This document shows, piece after piece, positions 58,825-64,000 of a stretch of 64,000 bases of DNA; the stretch's first letter is position 1; each line of letters begins with the position of its first letter. The DNA is taken from contig NZ_WVUD01000005.1 in assembly GCF_009856865.1 (NCBI RefSeq), forward strand, positions 62,001 through 126,000, in the 5' to 3' direction. The stretch is from Solidesulfovibrio aerotolerans. Lineage in GTDB: Bacteria > Desulfobacterota > Desulfovibrionia > Desulfovibrionales > Desulfovibrionaceae. The position numbers and the translations under genes are program-made. A model generated the notes under the pieces. It was not told the DNA's origin and searched no databases. It was given only the letters and a program-made list of their open reading frames with translations.

Positions 58825-60138
58825 TCACTGCCCAGGGCCAAACGGCCCTGCTGCTCCCAGGCAGGCCACCACGTCCGCCCCGCTGTCCTCCGGCAGCGGG
58901 GCGGCATCCAGACAGGGATCAAGCCCGACAAAGGCGTCCGCCGCCTGACCAAGCCAGGTCTGGCCCGCAAACCGGGCAATGGCTTGGCCGGCCAGCCGAT
59001 TGCCGGCCGCATTCCAATGAATTTCCCGGGCAGGATAGAGGCTGTCCCCACGGGCCGCAGCACAGGCCATGACCGGCGTCAGATCAAGAACGGCCACGTC
59101 CGGGGCCGCAGCAGCCAGCACAGCCCGGGCCATGCGTCCAGGCAACGACGGATCGAAACGCTTGGGGTCAACGCCTACCCGCTCGGCGGTTTCGCGCCAC
59201 AGGCCAGGATTGATCGCCGCCTCGGCCGGCTCCAGCACCACAGCCGTTTGCACCCCCCGCTCGCGCCCAAGACGGGATAAATCACGCCCCAGATCGGCCA
59301 ACGCCTTCCATCCCCTGGACAACTCGCCGCAGCGCCCCCCTTCTCCGGCGGCAGCCTGAAACAGAATCTGCTCCTGATATTTTTTCTCCGGCATCGGGCT
59401 GTAGAGGCTGTTAAAGGGTTCCGGGATGGTGCTTATCACGTATTCCCCGGTTGTTTCAATGTCGACAGCGGCGGCGGCATAGTCGAGCAGTCGCGAGCCG
59501 TGTATGCGAGGGGCCGCGGCGAAGCGTTTGCGGTTGGTGGTGATTTCCACATACGTGTCGCGCAACAGACCGTTTACAGGCTGATCGTCCGGCACAGCAT
59601 TCCAGGCCACCTCGGTGCAGTCGTTGCCCAAAAACATGCCCACCAGCACGGCATCGGCCTCGACACGCCCGGTCCAGTGGGCCAGGGCCTTGCGATACTG
59701 GAAAAACGAGGTTCCAGGTTCGCCGAAATTGACCAGCCTGGCTTTGACCCCGGCCTGCTCCAGCACCCCGGCGGCAATGCTTTGGAAGGTGGCGTCCGTT
59801 TTCACCGTGCCGTAAACGTAGGAATCGCCAAAGGTCAGCAGCCGAAACTCGCCGGGAGTCTTTACAAGGGGGACCGGCGTGTCATTGTAGTTCAGCGCCG
59901 TCAGATCGGCGCTGTCGCCCAGAGGATACAGTGCGACCTGATCCAGAAGCGCGACCACAAGCCGGCTGGCGACTTCGCCGAACCCAACAAGCAGCAGCGT
60001 CGTGGCCAGGGTGAGCAGACATGTTTTCCCCAGGCGGCCGATGCGCTGCTTTGGGCCGGCACCCATACGGCGGTTGGAACGGGGACGCGGCGATTGCTCG
60101 CTGAATCTGGTGTGGCAGGCGGCTTCAATAGTATTCAT
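58825..60138 (-). CDS. Membrane-anchored SGNH hydrolase-like protein
   Basis: 437 residues. One N-terminal signal anchor (TCLLTLATTLLLVGFGEVAS, ~39-58) leaves the rest in the periplasm. SGNH blocks are visible: RLLTFGDSYVYG (S106), VNFGEPGTSFFQY (block II glycine), VGMFLGNDCTEV (block III Asn) and AREIHWNAAG (block V His ~393). The length and large insert between blocks III and V resemble surface-glycan esterases or acetyltransferases rather than small lipases. The substrate is unknown; an O-acetylated polysaccharide is plausible given the MBOAT/AlgX-like pair at 37358-39999, but the two loci are not linked. Confidence 0.78.
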   Translation of the reverse strand: MNTIEAACHTRFSEQSPRPRSNRRMGAGPKQRIGRLGKTCLLTLATTLLLVGFGEVASRLVVALLDQVALYPLGDSADLTALNYNDTPVPLVKTPGEFRLLTFGDSYVYGTVKTDATFQSIAAGVLEQAGVKARLVNFGEPGTSFFQYRKALAHWTGRVEADAVLVGMFLGNDCTEVAWNAVPDDQPVNGLLRDTYVEITTNRKRFAAAPRIHGSRLLDYAAAAVDIETTGEYVISTIPEPFNSLYSPMPEKKYQEQILFQAAAGEGGRCGELSRGWKALADLGRDLSRLGRERGVQTAVVLEPAEAAINPGLWRETAERVGVDPKRFDPSLPGRMARAVLAAAAPDVAVLDLTPVMACAAARGDSLYPAREIHWNAAGNRLAGQAIARFAGQTWLGQAADAFVGLDPCLDAAPLPEDSGADVVACLGAAGPFGPGQ

Positions 60139-60256
60139 GCCGGCGTGGTCGCTCTTAACCGCCCCAAGGTTTCACTTCCCCCGGCCCGGCCGGCCCGTTA
60201 CTGTCCGGTCAGGCCCTGCCTCGCCGCCAACGCCAAGCCTTTAAAAGGGAAAAATC

Positions 60257-61522
60257 ATGCCCGACGCCCCTTTTTGCCTCCATATCCGCCAAGCCGCCGA
60301 CGCCGCAGCCGTGCGCCGCGCCCTGGATGAAACGCTGCCGGCCTATGCCCACGTCTTTCCAGCCGATACGGCCGCGCCCATCCTGGTCAAGCCCAATCTC
60401 AACGCCAACATGAACGCGCTTACCGGCAACACCACCGATCTGCGCCTGCTTTTCGCCCTGCTCGGCCATCTGCGCGACGCCGGCTATACCAACGTCACCG
60501 TTGGCGAAGGCACCAATTCGGGCTTTTATCGCAACAAGATCGGCGTCATCGAGCGGCTGCGGGTGGACCGGGTCGCCGCCCGGTTCGGCTGCCCGGCCAT
60601 CGATCTCAACAACGCGCCGGGCGCGCCCGTGGCCTTTGAAGACGGCGTTACGGCCCTTGTCGCCCGGCCGGTCCTGGAGGCGGCCCTGGTCATCAATCTG
60701 CCCAAATTAAAAACCCATTTTGAGGCGGGCATGTCGGTGTGCCTTAAAAATATCATGGGCTGTCTGGTGGGCCAGGAAAACAAGAAAAAAACCCACCTGA
60801 GCCTGGCCGCCAACATCGTCAACCTCAACCAGGCCGTGCGCCCGGCCCTGCATATCGTGGACGCGCTTATCGCCATGGAAGGCCTCGGCCCCACGCGTGG
60901 CACGCCGCTGCGCCTGGATACCCTCGTTTTCGGCGAAAACCCGTTTTTGATCGATCTGGCCTGCGCCCGGCTGGCCGGCTTTCCCCACGAGCAGGTGCGC
61001 CCCCTGGCCAAGGCCCGGGAGCGCGGGTTGGTCACGCCGGCCATGGACGCCTTTCTCGACAGCTTAAGCCTGCCGCTCCTGGCCGGGCGGCCCTTTGCCC
61101 CACCCGTGGCCGGTGCCCTGGCCACGTTTATCCACAGCCCCAAACGCCAGAAATATTTCCTGGCCGTGCGCAACACGCCCTTTTTCACCTGGCTGGCCGG
61201 CACGGACTGGTTCGGCAAACTGCTCTTTGCCACCGGCCTTCGCCAGGACGTCTTTTGCCGCGAGGACATGCGCCTGGACAGCCTGACCCTGGACGCGGCA
61301 GCCTGCAACGACTGCGGGGCCTGCCGCCGCGCCTGCCCGGCCAGCCTGGACCCCGCCCACGTCGCGACCACAGGCGACCGGACAGGCTGCCTGGAATGCC
61401 TCTACTGCTATCTGATCTGCCCCGGCAACGCCCTGGTCTTTCACGGCGAACCCGGCTCTCTGGGCGAACAACAGCGCCAATACGACGCCCTTGTCCGCAA
61501 ATTGGACGCGGGGGGACGGTAG
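60257..61522 (+). CDS. DUF362 iron-sulfur protein with two [4Fe-4S] motifs
   Basis: 421 residues. The DUF362 core is clear: ILVKPNLNANM, VTVGEGTNSGFYR, LVINLPKLKTHFEAGMSVCLK (conserved P-K-x-K-T-H) and IVDALIAMEGLGPTRG. The C-terminus carries CNDCGACRRACP and CLECLYCYLICP for two [4Fe-4S] clusters. DUF362 proteins are poorly characterised cytoplasmic redox proteins frequent in anaerobes. AAGGG lies 9 nt before the ATG. It is divergent from the SGNH gene and followed by a 389-bp repeat-rich gap. Confidence 0.9.
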   Translation: MPDAPFCLHIRQAADAAAVRRALDETLPAYAHVFPADTAAPILVKPNLNANMNALTGNTTDLRLLFALLGHLRDAGYTNVTVGEGTNSGFYRNKIGVIERLRVDRVAARFGCPAIDLNNAPGAPVAFEDGVTALVARPVLEAALVINLPKLKTHFEAGMSVCLKNIMGCLVGQENKKKTHLSLAANIVNLNQAVRPALHIVDALIAMEGLGPTRGTPLRLDTLVFGENPFLIDLACARLAGFPHEQVRPLAKARERGLVTPAMDAFLDSLSLPLLAGRPFAPPVAGALATFIHSPKRQKYFLAVRNTPFFTWLAGTDWFGKLLFATGLRQDVFCREDMRLDSLTLDAAACNDCGACRRACPASLDPAHVATTGDRTGCLECLYCYLICPGNALVFHGEPGSLGEQQRQYDALVRKLDAGGR

Positions 61523-61561
61523 GAGAAGAAGGCAAGAGGAGGAGGATGAGGCAGAAGAGTG

Positions 61562-61600
61562 CCTCCGGCGGCCGGGGGGATGATCCCCCCGGACCCCCCA
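61562..61600. repeat. Dispersed intergenic repeat, type A (left-end half copy)
   Basis: CCTCCGGCGGCC (61562-61573) runs into GGGGGGATGATCCCCCC and GGACCCCCC, the reverse complement of the right half seen at 30006-30047. It lies 62 bp before a complete copy. Confidence 0.75.
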
Positions 61601-61660
61601 ACGGGAAAAGTTGTTTAAGGGGTGCGCGAGGGAACGGCGTTGCCGCAAGGGAGGAGGCAG

Positions 61661-61884
61661 AAGAGGCCTCCGGCGGCCAAAGGGAGTGACAGCCCTTTGG
61701 AATCCCACCTGGAAGGCAAGGGGTTCATGGGGAACGGCGTTGCCGCGACGGTGGCTGGGAGCGGGGTCGGTTATCGAGCTGGCAGCCGAAGGAATTGCCA
61801 CCCAACGCCCAATACCCCTTAAAATATTTCTTCTATCAAGGGGGTCCGGGGGGGATTATCCCCCCCGGCCGCCGGAGGCCTCTT
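61661..61884. repeat. Dispersed intergenic repeat, type A (complete copy, 18-bp terminal inverted repeats)
   Basis: AAGAGGCCTCCGGCGGCC at 61661-61678 is the exact reverse complement of 61867-61884; the 224-bp element has the same internal modules as 28267-28421 (CCAAAGGG/CCCTTTGG, CCTGGAAGGCAAGGGGTT, GGGGTCCGGGGGGG). A 9-bp stem with loop ATTAT lies at 61846-61868. Between 61523 and 61911 no gene is seen. Confidence 0.85.
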
Positions 61885-61911
61885 CGCCTCTTCGCTTCTT
61901 CCTATTTTATA

Positions 61912-63942
61912 CTAGGCAGTGCGCAGTTTGCCGATGATTTGTTCCATGTCGCCGGATAAGTCGGCCAGGGCGTGTACGGCCTGGGCCGACTCCTGCATGC
62001 CATTGCTGGTGGTTTCCACCACGCCGCTGACTTCGTTCATGGCCCGGTTGATTTCCTCGGCAGCGGCGGATTGCTGTTCGGCGGCGGCGGCGATGCCGGC
62101 CACTTCGCGGGCGCTTGCCTCGGCCAGTTGCAAAATCTCGCGCAGCACTTCGCCGGATTTCCCGGCCAGCTTTGTGGCTTCGGACACGGCCTCGGCCGCC
62201 TTGTCCACGTTTTGGATGTTGCCTGACACCGACTGCTGGATGCTGACCACGGCCTGCCCCACTTCCTTGGTGGCGGTCATGGTTTTTTCGGCCAGCTTGC
62301 GCACCTCGTCGGCCACGACGGCAAAGCCGCGTCCGGCTTCGCCGGCCCGGGCGGCCTCGATGGCGGCGTTTAGGGCCAGCAGGTTGGTCTGGTCGGCAAT
62401 ATCGGAGATGACGGACATGACCCGGCCAATGGCTTGGGTCTGTTCGCCCAGGGCGCTCATGGCTCCCTTGAGATCGGCGGAGACGGCGTTGACCCGGTCG
62501 ATGGAGCGCATGGAGTCGGCCACCACGGCCGCGCCGGAGGACGCCTTGGACTTGGTGTCGTCGGCGGACTGGGCGGCGCGGGAAGCGTTTTTGGCGACGT
62601 CAAGGACTGTGGAGGTCATCTGGGCGATGGCTTCGACAACTTCGCGCAGGCGGTCGCGCTGGTGGGCGGCACCTTGGCCCACCTGCTCCACCTGGGTTTC
62701 CAGCTCGCCCGAGGCGGCGATGATGCTTTCGACCACAAAGCCAAGGCTTTCGGCGACTTCCAGCATGCCTTCGCGCTTGGCCACTTCGGCCATGGCGCGG
62801 GCCTTCTCGGCCTCTTCCCGGGCTTCCCCGGCGCATTTGGCCTCTTCATTGGCCTCGCAGCTCATGGCTTCGGCCTCGGCGATCTTGGCTTTAAGGCTGG
62901 TCACCATCCGCTCGATAACGTTTTTAAGCTCTTCTATTTCGCCGGAAAAGCGGCCCTCGGCCACGGCGTCGAAATCGCCTCGCGACACCTTGCGGGCCAG
63001 TTCCATGACCCGGCGCAGGGGCGAGGTCATGCCCCGGGCGGTGAAAAAGCCCACGAGCATCACGACCAGGGCCACGATGCTGGAGGCGGTCAGGGTCGAA
63101 TAGAGGATGGTGCGCTCGGTGGCGGCGATGGAAGCCCGGTCGCGGCCGATAAACAACATGCCGGCGATCTTGCCGTCGGCCCCCATGATCGGCCAGTAGG
63201 CGGTGGTGTAGTCCTTGCCGAGGATCGCATTGATGTTGAGGAAGCGGCCGCCCTTGCGAAGCACTTCCTCCAGCACTTGCGGGTTGTCCATTTTGGTTCC
63301 GATGGCCCGCTTGCCCTCGCGCTCGATGGTGGTAGCCACCCGGGTGTCACCGTAAAAGATGGTGCATTCCGTGCCGAGCACCTTTTTGATCTCGTCCACA
63401 AAGGCGTTGCTGGAGGACAGGTTGATGCCGGCGGTCACCGTGCCCACGATCTTGCCATCCTGGTAGACGGGATAGCCGGCGCGCAAGGAAAATTTGACGG
63501 CCGAGCCTTCTTCCAGACCGACCGAGCCTTGGCCGGCCAGGGCCTTTTGCACGTTGATCTGATTTTTAACAGAATCGCCGATGGTATCGGAGTGGCTGCG
63601 GGCCACCACCACGCCCTGGGCGTCGGCGATGGTGACGAATTCGATCTTGAGTTCCTTGTCGGCCGCTTTGGCGATTTCCACCAGCTTGGGCGTGTCCCGG
63701 GCAACGATGGCCGCCGCGATGTCCGGTCGGCCGGCCAGCAGGTAGGTGATGCCCTTGACCTCCTGGGTGGCCTCTTTGAGGATCGCATCCACGGCGTCGG
63801 CCTTGGTGTCGATCTCGTTTTGACTGATCCGGTTGAGTCCTTCGGAGAGGTAGATATGGACGGTGAGCGAAGTGGCCAAGGTCAGCAGCGCGACGGTGAA
63901 AAGGAGCAGGGCAATGATTTTTCCGGTGAGAGTCAGCCGCAT
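61912..63942 (-). CDS. Methyl-accepting chemotaxis protein (Cache type)
   Basis: 676 residues. TM1 (~9-30), a periplasmic Cache-like sensor (~35-275; [21 protein letters not shown], then [16 protein letters not shown]), TM2 (~280-302), HAMP (~303-357) and the receptor signalling bundle with the conserved tip [20 protein letters not shown] and [15 protein letters not shown]. The hairpin region is almost identical to that of the receptor at 5607, the sensor is not. No C-terminal pentapeptide. GGAGG precedes the ATG by 5 nt. It is likely to work with CheW; ligand unknown. Confidence 0.94.
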   Translation of the reverse strand: MRLTLTGKIIALLLFTVALLTLATSLTVHIYLSEGLNRISQNEIDTKADAVDAILKEATQEVKGITYLLAGRPDIAAAIVARDTPKLVEIAKAADKELKIEFVTIADAQGVVVARSHSDTIGDSVKNQINVQKALAGQGSVGLEEGSAVKFSLRAGYPVYQDGKIVGTVTAGINLSSSNAFVDEIKKVLGTECTIFYGDTRVATTIEREGKRAIGTKMDNPQVLEEVLRKGGRFLNINAILGKDYTTAYWPIMGADGKIAGMLFIGRDRASIAATERTILYSTLTASSIVALVVMLVGFFTARGMTSPLRRVMELARKVSRGDFDAVAEGRFSGEIEELKNVIERMVTSLKAKIAEAEAMSCEANEEAKCAGEAREEAEKARAMAEVAKREGMLEVAESLGFVVESIIAASGELETQVEQVGQGAAHQRDRLREVVEAIAQMTSTVLDVAKNASRAAQSADDTKSKASSGAAVVADSMRSIDRVNAVSADLKGAMSALGEQTQAIGRVMSVISDIADQTNLLALNAAIEAARAGEAGRGFAVVADEVRKLAEKTMTATKEVGQAVVSIQQSVSGNIQNVDKAAEAVSEATKLAGKSGEVLREILQLAEASAREVAGIAAAAEQQSAAAEEINRAMNEVSGVVETTSNGMQESAQAVHALADLSGDMEQIIGKLRTA

Positions 63943-64000
63943 AGACGCCTCCGAAGCCGACCGGGGAAGGAAATTCCCGGGGTGAATCGTGAAATAACGC

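Overview
The window is high-GC bacterial chromosome. Its gene content points to a deltaproteobacterial sulfate reducer of the Desulfovibrionaceae (Desulfovibrio/Solidesulfovibrio type): a ferredoxin-linked 2-oxoacid oxidoreductase operon, many Cache-type chemoreceptors and sensor kinases, c-di-GMP enzymes, a DUF362 ferredoxin, and GC-rich dispersed palindromic repeats between genes. The assignment is inferred from gene families and composition; no 16S gene is present.

Left edge (1-2360): an AT-rich segment holds a partial ParB-like gene and a large tyrosine recombinase, abutting the 3' end of a tRNA-Leu(CAG). This is the integrase-bearing end of an integrated element whose body lies left of the window. 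From 2558 the core chromosome begins: ribF, a CLC anion transporter, then a signalling block with a chemoreceptor, a SpoIIE-type phosphatase and a two-receiver diguanylate cyclase (5607-11457).

11534-18150: a DhnA/ADH-synthase-like aldolase, an RsmB/RsmF-type rRNA methyltransferase, a DedA protein, a secreted clan GH-A glycosidase and an exported FG-GAP protein. 18239-23160: branched-chain amino-acid-type ABC permeases (LivH, LivM) and a binding protein (LivK), split by an AT-rich two-gene cassette of unknown function (20182-21840). 23316-29789: RluA pseudouridine synthase, a TrmH/RlmB methyltransferase with a 28-residue-repeat tail, MltD with five LysM domains, a DUF1499 protein and aroE.

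30077-34924 (minus strand): a four-gene 2-oxoacid:ferredoxin oxidoreductase operon, queA and a DHH phosphoesterase. 35090-39999: an orphan protein with a possible HAD motif, a methyltransferase, and an MBOAT/AlgX-like polysaccharide O-acetylation pair. 40030-43492: CorA, cmk-hisC and a Usp protein. 43775-50585: a probable sigma-54-dependent small gene, CheW, a TPR lipoprotein, and a MASE3/GAF/PAS sensor kinase translationally coupled to a REC-PAS-GGDEF response regulator.

50586-63942: a repeat-rich intergenic stretch, murI, a hybrid kinase, a Fur-box promoter in front of two small unknown ORFs, an NtrB-like kinase, rlmD, an SGNH hydrolase, a DUF362 ferredoxin, MITE-like repeats and a second chemoreceptor. 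The features most worth following up are the Fur-box small ORFs, the AT-rich cassette inside the liv locus, and the dispersed repeat families whose inverted ends co-vary.
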